From contig NZ_CP092915.1 of assembly GCF_022557175.1 (NCBI RefSeq), forward strand, positions 1,860,001 to 1,924,000: a stretch of DNA of 64,000 nt. The letters are read 5' to 3'. Under the pieces are notes generated by a model that worked only from the letters and a program-made list of their open reading frames with translations, did not search any database and was not told the origin of the DNA. The stretch's first letter is position 1. Every line of letters starts with the position of its first letter. Made by a program: the position numbers and the translations under genes. This DNA comes from Mycolicibacterium sp. YH-1. Its GTDB lineage: Bacteria; Actinomycetota; Actinomycetes; Mycobacteriales; Mycobacteriaceae. This document shows positions 51,586-60,326 of the stretch, piece by piece.

Positions 51586-52080
51586 TTACCGAGGAATATG
51601 GAACGCGATCAGCGCCGCGCCGCGCAGGCTCAGATGACTCCACGGTCCGTTGGTCGTCAACATCGTGATCGCCGACGTGGGGTACTTCGAGGCGACCTCG
51701 CCGACGGCTTCCGCATCGCTGCCCGGTCCGGCGAGCCCGAGCGCCAGGGCTGACACCCCAGGCTCGTGCGCGATGACCAGCAGCGTGGACACACTGGGGT
51801 CGACAGCGTTGATCACGCCGAGCAGGGTGCCGGGTGCGGCGTCGTAGATCGTGTCGACATAGTCGACCGGCGCGTCGATGCCTGCGCGATCCAGCGTCTG
51901 TCTGGTTCGCGTCGCTGTCGAACACAGCACGGCATCCACAGTCGGGGCGTGCTCACGGATCCAGTTGCCCGCCAGTGGCGCCTCGCGGATACCGCGCTCG
52001 GCGAGTGGACGGTCATGGTCGGCCACTCCACTGGGGTAGCTCGACTTCGAATGTCGCAACAACAGCAGCGTCCGGGTCAT
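51586..52080 (-). CDS. SixA-type histidine phosphatase (Rv1276c-like)
   Basis: 164 aa from ATG 52080. The phosphoglycerate-mutase-fold motif LLLLRHSKSSYP (RHS) gives the catalytic His, with CSTATRTRQTL and the second His in VIAHEPG. SixA family members dephosphorylate phosphohistidine on HPr-like or HPt domains. Convergent with lprC, 23 bp away, and divergent from the SbcD-like gene. The substrate in mycobacteria is not established. Confidence 0.88.
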   Translation of the reverse strand: MTRTLLLLRHSKSSYPSGVADHDRPLAERGIREAPLAGNWIREHAPTVDAVLCSTATRTRQTLDRAGIDAPVDYVDTIYDAAPGTLLGVINAVDPSVSTLLVIAHEPGVSALALGLAGPGSDAEAVGEVASKYPTSAITMLTTNGPWSHLSLRGAALIAFHIPR

Positions 52081-52207
52081 ATCGGTAAAAGTAGCCCGAC
52101 CGGTCCGCGGAGTACATGCCGATCGAGGTCCGCGGTCTTGTCGGAGCACCGACTTACACTCGCCTCACCCGATGAACGACGGCACGAGGAAGAGGAGGGA
52201 AGGTCGG

Positions 52208-53356
52208 ATGCGTTTCCTGCACACAGCGGACTGGCAGCTCGGGATGACCCGGCACTTCCTCAACGATGAGGCGCAGCCGCGATACTCGGCCGCACGGCGT
52301 GACGTCATCGCCGCGATGGGCCCGCTGGCGGCCGAGGTTGGCGCCGAGTTCGTGGTCGTCGCGGGCGACGTCTTCGAGGACAACCACGTCGCACCCGGTG
52401 TGGTGAGCAGATCGCTTGAGGCCATGCGCGCCATCGGAGTTCCGGTCTATCTGCTGCCCGGCAATCACGATCCGCTCGACGCGGGGTCGGTGTACACCAG
52501 TGCGTTGTTCCTGTCCGAGTGCCCGGCCAATGTGACGGTGCTGGACCGCACTGGTGTGTACGACGTGCGGCCCGGCCTCCAGATCGTCGCCGCCCCTTGG
52601 CGTTCCAAGGCCCCGACCACTGACCTGGTGGGTGAGGTGCTTGACGGACTGACCGGTGATGGTGTCACCCGCATCCTGGTGGGCCATGGTGGCGTGGACC
52701 TCTTCGAACCCGACCGTGACAAGGCCTGTCTGATACGGCTCGCTGGTGTCGAGGCGGCGATCGACAAGGGCGCGGTGCACTACGTCGCCCTCGGTGACAA
52801 GCACTCCCGCACCGAAGTGGGAAGCACCGGCCGGGTGTGGTACTCCGGTGCTCCCGAGGTCACCAACTACGACCACATCGAGGCTGACCCGGGCCACGTG
52901 CTGGTGGTGGACATCGACGAGGCCGCGCCGTCGCGGCCCGTCACGGTCGATGCGCGTCACGTCGGTGTGTGGCGCTTCGTCACGCTGCGCTACACGGTCG
53001 ACACCAGCCGCGACATCGCCGATCTCGACCTGAACCTCGACCTGCTCACCGACAAGGACCGCACGGTCGTGCAATTGGCGCTCAACGGTTCACTGACCGT
53101 CACCGACAAGGCGGCCCTGGACGCGTGCCTGGACAAGTACGCGCGTCGATTCGCGGCGCTGACGACGTGGGTCGCGCAGACCGATATCGCGGTGGTGCCC
53201 GCCGACGGTGAGTTCGACGATCTCGGCATCGGTGGATTCGCCGCGGCCGCCGTCGACGAACTGGTTGCCACCGCCAAGGCGGACGGTGCCGACGCCGACG
53301 ACGCGCGGGCCGCGCTGGCTCTGCTTCTGCGGCTGGTGGAACGGGGCGCGGCGTGA
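52208..53356 (+). CDS. SbcD/Mre11-like metallophosphoesterase (Rv1277-like)
   Basis: 382 aa from ATG 52208, with GGAGG upstream. Nuclease motifs: FLHTADWQLGM (DxH variant), VVAGDVFEDNHV, LLPGNHDPLD, VGHGG and LGDKHS. It is the nuclease half of a putative two-gene DNA end-processing complex with the coupled ATPase downstream (GTGA overlap). Homologue of M. tuberculosis Rv1277. Distinct from the main SbcD by sequence and by the short partner. Confidence 0.9.
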   Translation: MRFLHTADWQLGMTRHFLNDEAQPRYSAARRDVIAAMGPLAAEVGAEFVVVAGDVFEDNHVAPGVVSRSLEAMRAIGVPVYLLPGNHDPLDAGSVYTSALFLSECPANVTVLDRTGVYDVRPGLQIVAAPWRSKAPTTDLVGEVLDGLTGDGVTRILVGHGGVDLFEPDRDKACLIRLAGVEAAIDKGAVHYVALGDKHSRTEVGSTGRVWYSGAPEVTNYDHIEADPGHVLVVDIDEAAPSRPVTVDARHVGVWRFVTLRYTVDTSRDIADLDLNLDLLTDKDRTVVQLALNGSLTVTDKAALDACLDKYARRFAALTTWVAQTDIAVVPADGEFDDLGIGGFAAAAVDELVATAKADGADADDARAALALLLRLVERGAA

Positions 53357-55965
53357 AGCTTCACCGACTCGTCCTGCGCAACTACCGCGGAATCACCTTC
53401 CGCGAGGTCGAGTTTCCCGATCGCGGCGTCACCGTGATCAGCGGTGCCAACGAGATCGGGAAGACCTCGATGATCGAGGCGCTCGATCTGCTGCTGGAGT
53501 CCAAGGACCGCTCGAGCAAGAAGGAAGTCAAGCAGGTCAAGCCGACGCACGTCGACGAGGGTGCCGAGGTCACGGCCGAGATATCCACGGGCCCTTACCG
53601 GTTCACCTACTTCAAGCGCTTCCACAAGCGTCCGGTCACCGAGCTGACCGTCACCGCACCCAGCCGTGAGCAGTGGACGGGGGACGAGGCACACGAACGC
53701 GTCCGCGCGATCCTCGCCGAGACCGTCGACGTCGCCCTCTGGCAGGCGCAACGGGTGCTCCAGACTGCGTCGACCGCGGCGGTCGACCTGTCCGGATGCG
53801 ACGCGCTGTCCCGCGCACTGGACGCCGCGGGCGGCCAGGCGGTGGCACTCTCGGGTGCCGAGCCGTTGCTCGTCGACCGCATCGAGGTCGAGTTCCGGCA
53901 GTACTTCACTGCGACCGGGCGACCCACGGGGGAGTGGGCCACAGCGATCAAGCGTCGCGATGACGCGCGCGCGGACGTGGCAGTCTGCGAGGCCGCAGTC
54001 GCGGAGGTTCACGACGCGGTCGCGCGGCATGACGCGATCACCGTCGACCTCGCGGGGGTCGCGCTCGAGAGTGCCACGGCGGCCCGCCGTCTCGAGGCGG
54101 CGCGGGCGAGGGCTCTGGCCGTCGAGAAGGTGAGCGGCAACCTCGATCAGGCCCGCGTGGTCGCCGATGCGGCCCGGGCCGCACATGGTGCGGCCGTGGC
54201 AGCGCTTGATGAGCGCGGCCGGATCCGGGCCGAACTCGACGCCGACCTCGCGGGGATCGGTGAACTGGAAGCGGCGGTGCAGGTGGCGGCCCAGGACGAG
54301 GCGGTTGCGCGCGAGGTCCACACCGCCGCGACAGCGGAGGCGATGGCCGGGGCGGCCGATGTCGAATCGCGTCAGGCCGATGTCGACGCCGCGCGGCGCG
54401 TTGTCGACCAGATCGCTCGGCGTGACGAGGCCGACAGGCTCGCGGCTCGGATCGCCAAGATCGACACCGCTGACCGGCACCTAACCGAGGTGAATGGCGA
54501 ACTCGGGCAGATTCGGCTCTCGGAGCGCACGATGCGCCTCATCGAGGCGGCCGCGGCGGCTGTCGACGTGGCATCCGCGGCGGCCGAGGCGGCGTCCGCC
54601 CGCATCGAGGTGCTGGCGCCCACACCGGTTGAGGTGAGTGTCGACGGTGCTGTTGTGGCCGTGGGCCCGGACGCGGTGTGGACCACCAGTGCGACCGCGC
54701 CGACGTCCGTCGAGGTGCCCGGGGTGCTGACGGTCCGCGTGATCCCTGGTACGCCGGCCGCGCACACCGGCGAGGAACTCGACACCAAGCGCCAAGTCCT
54801 CGCACAGGTGCTGGCGGATGCCGATGTCGCCGATATCGCGGCGGCCCGTGAACTAGATCAGCGGCGCCGCGAGCTGACGACGTCACGGGACCGGACGCTG
54901 GCCGCCCGAGAGGCCCTGCTCGCCGAGGACGATGTCGCGATGCTGGGGCAGCGCCTGATCGAGCTGCGCGCCGATCTGCCCGCCGATCTGCCCGATGACG
55001 CCGCCGCGGCGAGAAGCGGCCTCGGCGCGGCGTCGGCGGCGCACGGTGAGGTGGTTGCGGCGTGCGCCTTGCGACGCAGCGTGGCGGATGCGGCGTCAAA
55101 GGCCATGGCCGAGAAGACCACTGGCACAACCGTTGCGCGCAGTCGTCTGGAGTCCGCTCAGGCCAGGGTGGCCGCAGCGACCGAGCGCCTCGCCCAGCTG
55201 CGCGCCGTGGTCGGAGACGATGAACTGCTCGTCACCACCGAGGCCGCCGCGGAGCGGGTCCGCGATACCGCGGCGCAGGTGAGCGCACTGGAGGCCGAAC
55301 TCGCCAGCATTGAGCCCGCCGCTGTGGCCGCCGAACTCGACGAAGCCCAGCGGTGGGCCGCGGAGCTGGGCCGGCGCCAGGACGATCTGCAGCATGCTCT
55401 GGTGAGCACCACCGCGCAGCTCGGTGTGTACGGCACTGAGGGCCGCAGCGGGCGGCTGGATGCCGCCCAGATCGAGTGCGGCCGAGCCGAGGCGGACTGG
55501 GCCCGTCTGCAGCGCCGCTCGAATGCGGTTGCCCTGCTGCGTCAGGTCATGGTTCGACACCGCGACGACGCCCGGCAGCGTTACGTCGAACCGTTCCGCG
55601 TCGAGGTCGAGCGGCTGGGGCGCATCGTGTTCGGGCCGGACTTCGAGGTCGAGATCGACGCCGAACTGCGCATCTGCAGCCGAACCCTGCGCGGCTGCAC
55701 CGTGCCGTACGAGTCCCTGTCGGGCGGTGCGAAGGAACAGCTCGGCATCGTCGCACGGCTGGCGAGCGCCGCGCTGGTCGCCAAGGAGGACGGTGTGCCC
55801 GTCGTCATCGACGATGCGCTCGGCTTCACCGACCCGCATCGGCTGGCCAGTATGGGGGAGGTGTTCGACGCGGTCGGCGGCGACAATCAGGTCATCGTGT
55901 TGACCTGCAGCCCCGAGCGCTACGCGGGAGTCGTCGACGCCCACCGCATCGAACTGATCGCCTGA
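53353..55965 (+). CDS. SbcC/Rad50-like ATPase without zinc hook (Rv1278-like)
   Basis: 870 aa. N-terminal MKLHRLVLRNYRGI and Walker A ISGANEIGKTSMIEAL; long Ala/Glu/Arg-rich coiled-coil arms (about residues 190-760); C-terminal signature SLSGGAKEQL and Walker B VPVVIDDALGF. No CxxC zinc hook is found at the middle of the arms, and the protein is shorter than typical SbcC, closer to RecF/YhaN-type ATPases. The middle contains a non-coiled insert (about 425-480). Likely works with the upstream nuclease on DNA ends. Confidence 0.88.
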   Translation: MKLHRLVLRNYRGITFREVEFPDRGVTVISGANEIGKTSMIEALDLLLESKDRSSKKEVKQVKPTHVDEGAEVTAEISTGPYRFTYFKRFHKRPVTELTVTAPSREQWTGDEAHERVRAILAETVDVALWQAQRVLQTASTAAVDLSGCDALSRALDAAGGQAVALSGAEPLLVDRIEVEFRQYFTATGRPTGEWATAIKRRDDARADVAVCEAAVAEVHDAVARHDAITVDLAGVALESATAARRLEAARARALAVEKVSGNLDQARVVADAARAAHGAAVAALDERGRIRAELDADLAGIGELEAAVQVAAQDEAVAREVHTAATAEAMAGAADVESRQADVDAARRVVDQIARRDEADRLAARIAKIDTADRHLTEVNGELGQIRLSERTMRLIEAAAAAVDVASAAAEAASARIEVLAPTPVEVSVDGAVVAVGPDAVWTTSATAPTSVEVPGVLTVRVIPGTPAAHTGEELDTKRQVLAQVLADADVADIAAARELDQRRRELTTSRDRTLAAREALLAEDDVAMLGQRLIELRADLPADLPDDAAAARSGLGAASAAHGEVVAACALRRSVADAASKAMAEKTTGTTVARSRLESAQARVAAATERLAQLRAVVGDDELLVTTEAAAERVRDTAAQVSALEAELASIEPAAVAAELDEAQRWAAELGRRQDDLQHALVSTTAQLGVYGTEGRSGRLDAAQIECGRAEADWARLQRRSNAVALLRQVMVRHRDDARQRYVEPFRVEVERLGRIVFGPDFEVEIDAELRICSRTLRGCTVPYESLSGGAKEQLGIVARLASAALVAKEDGVPVVIDDALGFTDPHRLASMGEVFDAVGGDNQVIVLTCSPERYAGVVDAHRIELIA

Positions 55966-55975
55966 CGCGACGCGA

Positions 55976-57190
55976 TCAGAAGTAGGCGTTGGCGGGCACC
56001 GGCGTGCCGTGCAGCAGGTTCTGGCCGATCACCCGCGCTTTGTAGGACACCGGGTTGTGCAGCGTTATTGTCCGGATGTTGCGCCAGTGACGGTCGAGGT
56101 TGCGCTGTCTGCTGGCCGCGCTCGCACCGCCCAGTTCCAGCAGACGGGTGGCGGCCTCGGGAGCCACGTCGTCGAGGTGCACCTTGACCTTGGCCGCCCG
56201 AAGCTGGGCCTCGGCGGCGAGGCTGGCGTCGGGAACACCGTCGGTCTCCGATGCGGTCGCGGCCGCCAGCGCCTCCGCAGCGTCGAGCACCGCCGCCCGT
56301 GCGATCGACGCGGTGCTGGCGAGTTCCCCGAGCTGGCGTTGCAGCAGCGGATCATCGGTGGGCCGTTCGGCGGACGCGTGACTGAAACTGCGGTCGCGTG
56401 ATTGCAGCAGCGTGACGCCGTCGTCCACGACGCTGGCCAGAATTCCGGCCACCACGGCATGGATGAACAATTGCAGTGACGCGTACTGCACGGTGGGCTC
56501 GGGCTCGGCGTCATACGAGGAGTCGGTGAGCACTTCGTCGGCGGCGACCGCGACACCGGCGAACGTGGTGGTCCCGGTGCCGGTGCGGCGTTGTCCGAAC
56601 CCGTCCCAGTCGTCGATGAGGCGCACCCCGGCTCGGCCGGCGGGCACGACGACGGTGGCAACCGAGTCGTGGTCGGTGGTCGCCGTGACGGTGAGGTAGT
56701 CCGAGAACAGGGTGCCGGTGCTGTAGAACTTCTCGCCGTCGAGTCGGTAGCCGCCGGAGCCGTCGGGCAGCAGGCGGGTGTTGAACACCAGGCTGCCAAC
56801 AGCGTGAGAACCCCTCTCGCTGAACGCGTTACCGAAGAGTTTGCCTTCTGCGACCTTGTGCAGCCAGCGGGCTGAGCTGGCGTCGGTGGACGTGCGCAGC
56901 CGCTCCTCGACGAACCAGAAGTGCGTACGGAAGATGTGGGCGACAATGGGATCGGCCCGGGCCACGTCGATCACCGCCGAGAACAGTTGCGGGACTGAGA
57001 ATCCCGCACCACCCTGTTCTGGCGGCAGGCGAAGCGTGCCGAATCCGGCGCGTTTGAGTGCTGCGACCTGATCAAAGGGATTCTCGTCGTTGAGGTCTCG
57101 GTCCTTGGCGCCGGATCCGATGCGCGCCAACAGTGCCGTCCACTCGGCTGAGCCGGGCACGGTGCGGGTGATGCCTTCCACTCCTGTCAT
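55976..57190 (-). CDS. DszC/SfnB-like flavin-dependent oxygenase (acyl-CoA dehydrogenase fold)
   Basis: 404 aa from ATG 57190 (a GTG lies 6 nt upstream). N-terminal helical domain with LRLPPEQGGAGFSVPQLFSAV, beta domain GNAFSERGSHAVGSLVFNTRL and DGEKFYSTGTLFSDYL, C-terminal helices ending RNIRTITLHNPVSYKARVIG. The lack of the acyl-CoA-dehydrogenase Glu context and the HNP..YK tail point to the FMN-reductase-dependent monooxygenase branch (DszC, SfnB). Possible role in organosulfur or other small-molecule oxidation. Replaces Rv1279 in this position compared with M. tuberculosis. Confidence 0.82.
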   Translation of the reverse strand: MTGVEGITRTVPGSAEWTALLARIGSGAKDRDLNDENPFDQVAALKRAGFGTLRLPPEQGGAGFSVPQLFSAVIDVARADPIVAHIFRTHFWFVEERLRTSTDASSARWLHKVAEGKLFGNAFSERGSHAVGSLVFNTRLLPDGSGGYRLDGEKFYSTGTLFSDYLTVTATTDHDSVATVVVPAGRAGVRLIDDWDGFGQRRTGTGTTTFAGVAVAADEVLTDSSYDAEPEPTVQYASLQLFIHAVVAGILASVVDDGVTLLQSRDRSFSHASAERPTDDPLLQRQLGELASTASIARAAVLDAAEALAAATASETDGVPDASLAAEAQLRAAKVKVHLDDVAPEAATRLLELGGASAASRQRNLDRHWRNIRTITLHNPVSYKARVIGQNLLHGTPVPANAYF

Positions 57191-57310
57191 GGTCACCGTT
57201 CTACTGACGACCTGACCAGGTGGACACTGCTTTGAATCACCGGGAACCGAAGCGCGGTCCTGCGCTCAAGTCGGTGCGCGTCGCACGCGGGGCTGGACCG
57301 ACGGTGCACA

Positions 57311-58567
57311 ATGGGGTTGATGACCATGAACGCCAAGCGCAGGCGAGTGCACAACAAGCTCGCCGCGCTGCCCGGCGTGCGGTCCGTTCGCAGGCCCGTC
57401 GGCGATGGCAGGGAGTTCGACCTCTTCTACGCCCGGACGGGACGCAAGTCCGCCCACCCGCTGCTCATCATCCCCGGCGGTCCCGGCGCGGCATCGATCG
57501 CGCTCTACCGCGCCATGCGCCGTCGTTTCGCCAACGCCGGACTCGACGTCATCATGGTCGAGCACCGCGGGGTGGGGATGTCGCGCCACGACGACACCGG
57601 CGCCGACCTGCCGCCCGAGGCGCTGACCATCGAGGCGGTGGTCGCCGACCTCGCCGCCGTCCTGGACGACGCCGGGGTTGTCTCGGCCGTGGTCTACGGC
57701 ACGTCATACGGCACCTACCTCGCGGCAGGCCTGGGCGTGCGACATCCCGCCCGGGTGCACTCGATGGTGCTCGACTCTCCGCTGCTGTCCGCCGATGACA
57801 TCGACGTGGTCCGAGCCGCGACGCGCAGTGTCCTGTGGGATGGCGATGACCCCGAGACGTCGGATCTGGCGAGCAGGGTGCGCAGACTGGTCGAGGACGG
57901 GATGCTCAACCCGGTCGCCACGCAACTCGTCGCGGGTCTGTACGGCTACGTCGGACCCGATGTGCTGCGCCGTCAGCTGGACCTGCTTGTGGACGGGCAC
58001 GACTGGCTCTGGGGCGCGGTCGGTCTGGGCACGCAGTTGCTACTGGAGCGCAAGACGCCCTACCACCACGAGCCGGATCTGGTCGGACGGATCGGGTACC
58101 GCGAGCTGAACTACGGAGCCGAACCCGACGGCGGGCCACTGGATCCGGCCGTCGCGTTGCGCGAACTCGCCACGGGTGAGGTCGACTTCGTGGCGGAACC
58201 GTTCGACCTGATCGCCGCGATGCCCGGCTTCACCTGGCCGACCGTGGTCGTCGCAGGGGGACGTGACCTCACCACACCGCTCGCCGTGGCGCGGCGTATC
58301 GCGGACCTCATCCCCGATTCAGTCCTGGTGGAACTCCCGACGGCGGGGCACAGCGTCATCGACACCAAGGAGCGGCCCGCGCTCGAGATCGTCAAGGCGG
58401 TCTACGCCGGAACGATGCACGAACTCCCCGGTCGGGCGGCGGAACTGGACGCCGCGCCCAGTCCGTTGCCGTTCCGGCTGCTGGTGTGGGGGATCGGCGC
58501 GGCCGCCGTCGTAGAGTCGGCGGTGCCCGCGGTGCTGCCGCGCGCGGTTCGCCACGTCACGACCTGA
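57311..58567 (+). CDS. Alpha/beta hydrolase, proline iminopeptidase-like
   Basis: 418 aa. Oxyanion segment IIPGGPGAAS, nucleophile elbow VYGTSYGTYLAAG, acid in GGRDLTTPLA and catalytic His in TAGHSVID give a complete triad. A cap domain lies between about residues 180 and 300, and a hydrophobic tail (LLVWGIGAAAVVESAVPAVLP) may associate with the membrane. Several starts (57311, 57320, 57326) are possible. Convergent with oppA, 5 bp apart. Peptidase S33-type activity is the likeliest, substrate unknown. Confidence 0.82.
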   Translation: MGLMTMNAKRRRVHNKLAALPGVRSVRRPVGDGREFDLFYARTGRKSAHPLLIIPGGPGAASIALYRAMRRRFANAGLDVIMVEHRGVGMSRHDDTGADLPPEALTIEAVVADLAAVLDDAGVVSAVVYGTSYGTYLAAGLGVRHPARVHSMVLDSPLLSADDIDVVRAATRSVLWDGDDPETSDLASRVRRLVEDGMLNPVATQLVAGLYGYVGPDVLRRQLDLLVDGHDWLWGAVGLGTQLLLERKTPYHHEPDLVGRIGYRELNYGAEPDGGPLDPAVALRELATGEVDFVAEPFDLIAAMPGFTWPTVVVAGGRDLTTPLAVARRIADLIPDSVLVELPTAGHSVIDTKERPALEIVKAVYAGTMHELPGRAAELDAAPSPLPFRLLVWGIGAAAVVESAVPAVLPRAVRHVTT

Positions 58568-58572
58568 GGAAG

Positions 58573-60243
58573 CTACTTCTTCATGAACCCGATCGCGGTG
58601 TAGTCAACGTCGGAGAGGCCAGCTGCCCCGAAGTTCGCGAGATCGCTTCGCACGGCGACGTTTCCGGGCGACTGCGTGAGCGGAAGGCTGAAGCCCTCTG
58701 CCCAGATCAACTGATCCAGCTCGTTGGCCAGGGCGCGCGACTTGGCCGGGTCCAGCTCCTTGAGGGTCGCCTCGATCTTGGCGTCGATTTCCGGGCTGCC
58801 AATCTTGCCGAAGTTGCTCTCCCCGGTGGACAGGTAGATCTGATTCAAGCCCGACAGCGGGAACGCGTCGGCGACCCAACTGAACTGGGCGACGTCGAAG
58901 TTGCCGACGGTGATGTACTGGCTGAAGAACCCGTTGCCGCCCTTGGCCTGCAGGTCGAGCTTGACGCCGATCTGGGCCAGGTTGTTCTGGGCGATCTGCG
59001 CGACCTGCCGGGTGGTCGACGCGTCGTAGAAGACATTGCGGATGACCAGCTGCCTGCCGTCCTTCTGGCGGAACTGGCCGTTCATCGTCCACCCCAGCGC
59101 GTCGAGTTCGCGCTTGGCGGCCTCGGGGTCGAACGCCACGACGGCACTGTTGTCCTGGTAGCCCTCCTGGCCCGCGACGAAGATGTGGTTGTTGAGCGGC
59201 GCCGGGTTGTCGGCCAGGCCGCGCTGTGTGACGTTGGCGATGGTCTGGCGGTCGATACCCTTCGAAACCGCCAGGCGTAGCGCCTTGTCGGCGAGAATCG
59301 AGCCGTCGGCGCCGTTGAACGTCAGGTGATACCAACCCAGACCCGGGGCCCGCCTGATCGTGATGCCGGGCGTGCGACGCGCGATCTCCATCTCGTCCAG
59401 ACTGGCCAGACCGCTGGCGTCCAGCGCGTTGTTCTGCAGCGCGGGAATGCGGGCGGCGTCATCGAGGACCGAGTAGGTGATGCTGTCCAGGCGCGGTGCC
59501 GCACCCCACCACTTGGGGTTGCGCGTCAACGTGATTCGCTGCGCGGTGCGGTCGATGTTGGTGATGATGAAAGGGCCGGCGGACGGCCCGGGTGCGGTGA
59601 GCTGTCCCTTGTTGAACGCCTCAGGCGTGGCCGTCATGCTCTTGGGCAGCAGCATGCCGTTGCCTGCGAACATGCCCTTCCACTCGGCGTAGGGCTTGGC
59701 GAACGTGATGACGGCCTGGCGGTCGTCGACACCACGGGTCACTGAGCCGACGCGCTCGCTGCCGTTGGGGCTGGCGATCGCGAACTGGTCGTTGCGGCCG
59801 TTGGTGGCGTCGATCTGGGACTTGATGTCCTCCCACGTGATGGGCGTGTCATCACTCCACACGGCCTTGGGGTTGATCGTGTATGTCACGACCTGCGGCT
59901 CGGTCTTGGTCAGCTCGATGTCGGTGAAGTAGTCGTTGTTCACCGTCGCGGTGCCGTCGGGGGCGATGCGGAAGGCCCGCGGCATCGTGGCCTTGAGCAT
60001 CCCCGCCGAGTCGGCCACGTTGCCGTCGATGTGCAGCGAGTTGAAGTTCTCCGGGTACCCCGACAGCGCCAGGCGCAGCGCGCCGCCCTCCTGCAGTGTC
60101 GCGGGATCCTGCGGGTTCATATCGCTGGTGGTACCGATCTCGGCCTCACCGCCCGCCGACGGCGGCGGCTGGTCGCCTCCCGAACAGGCGGTGAGCGTGA
60201 GCCCGACCACGAAAAGGGCGCTGGCGAGGCGGCGGATCTCCAT
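58573..60243 (-). CDS. oppA: Oligopeptide-binding lipoprotein OppA (Rv1280c-like)
   Basis: 556 aa. Lipoprotein signal with lipobox LTAC at about residues 17-20, then a type II periplasmic-binding (SBP_bac_5) fold: GGALRLALSGYPENFNSLH, YTINPKAVWSDDTPITWEDI, LTRNPKWWGAAPRLDSI. Binds peptides or similar ligands outside the membrane for OppBCD. It is the last gene of the operon, 83 bp after oppD. In M. tuberculosis the Rv1280c-Rv1283c system takes up peptides such as glutathione; the same role here is inference. Confidence 0.92.
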   Translation of the reverse strand: MEIRRLASALFVVGLTLTACSGGDQPPPSAGGEAEIGTTSDMNPQDPATLQEGGALRLALSGYPENFNSLHIDGNVADSAGMLKATMPRAFRIAPDGTATVNNDYFTDIELTKTEPQVVTYTINPKAVWSDDTPITWEDIKSQIDATNGRNDQFAIASPNGSERVGSVTRGVDDRQAVITFAKPYAEWKGMFAGNGMLLPKSMTATPEAFNKGQLTAPGPSAGPFIITNIDRTAQRITLTRNPKWWGAAPRLDSITYSVLDDAARIPALQNNALDASGLASLDEMEIARRTPGITIRRAPGLGWYHLTFNGADGSILADKALRLAVSKGIDRQTIANVTQRGLADNPAPLNNHIFVAGQEGYQDNSAVVAFDPEAAKRELDALGWTMNGQFRQKDGRQLVIRNVFYDASTTRQVAQIAQNNLAQIGVKLDLQAKGGNGFFSQYITVGNFDVAQFSWVADAFPLSGLNQIYLSTGESNFGKIGSPEIDAKIEATLKELDPAKSRALANELDQLIWAEGFSLPLTQSPGNVAVRSDLANFGAAGLSDVDYTAIGFMKK

Positions 60244-60326
60244 GCGGACAGACTCTAGCCAAGTGTCAACGGTTCACGGCGCAAGCTCCCGATGACCTGC
60301 GCCGTCCACACCCGATGGGCGCCGAT

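Noticed and set aside
51566..51596. Repeated gttaccgagg between lprC and the SixA-like gene
   Set aside because: Two 10-bp copies without symmetry or promoter context; no function can be argued.
52990..54480. 496-codon minus-strand open frame opposite the SbcD/SbcC-like genes
   Set aside because: Antisense shadow; composition is low-complexity and the sense strand has full nuclease and ATPase motifs.
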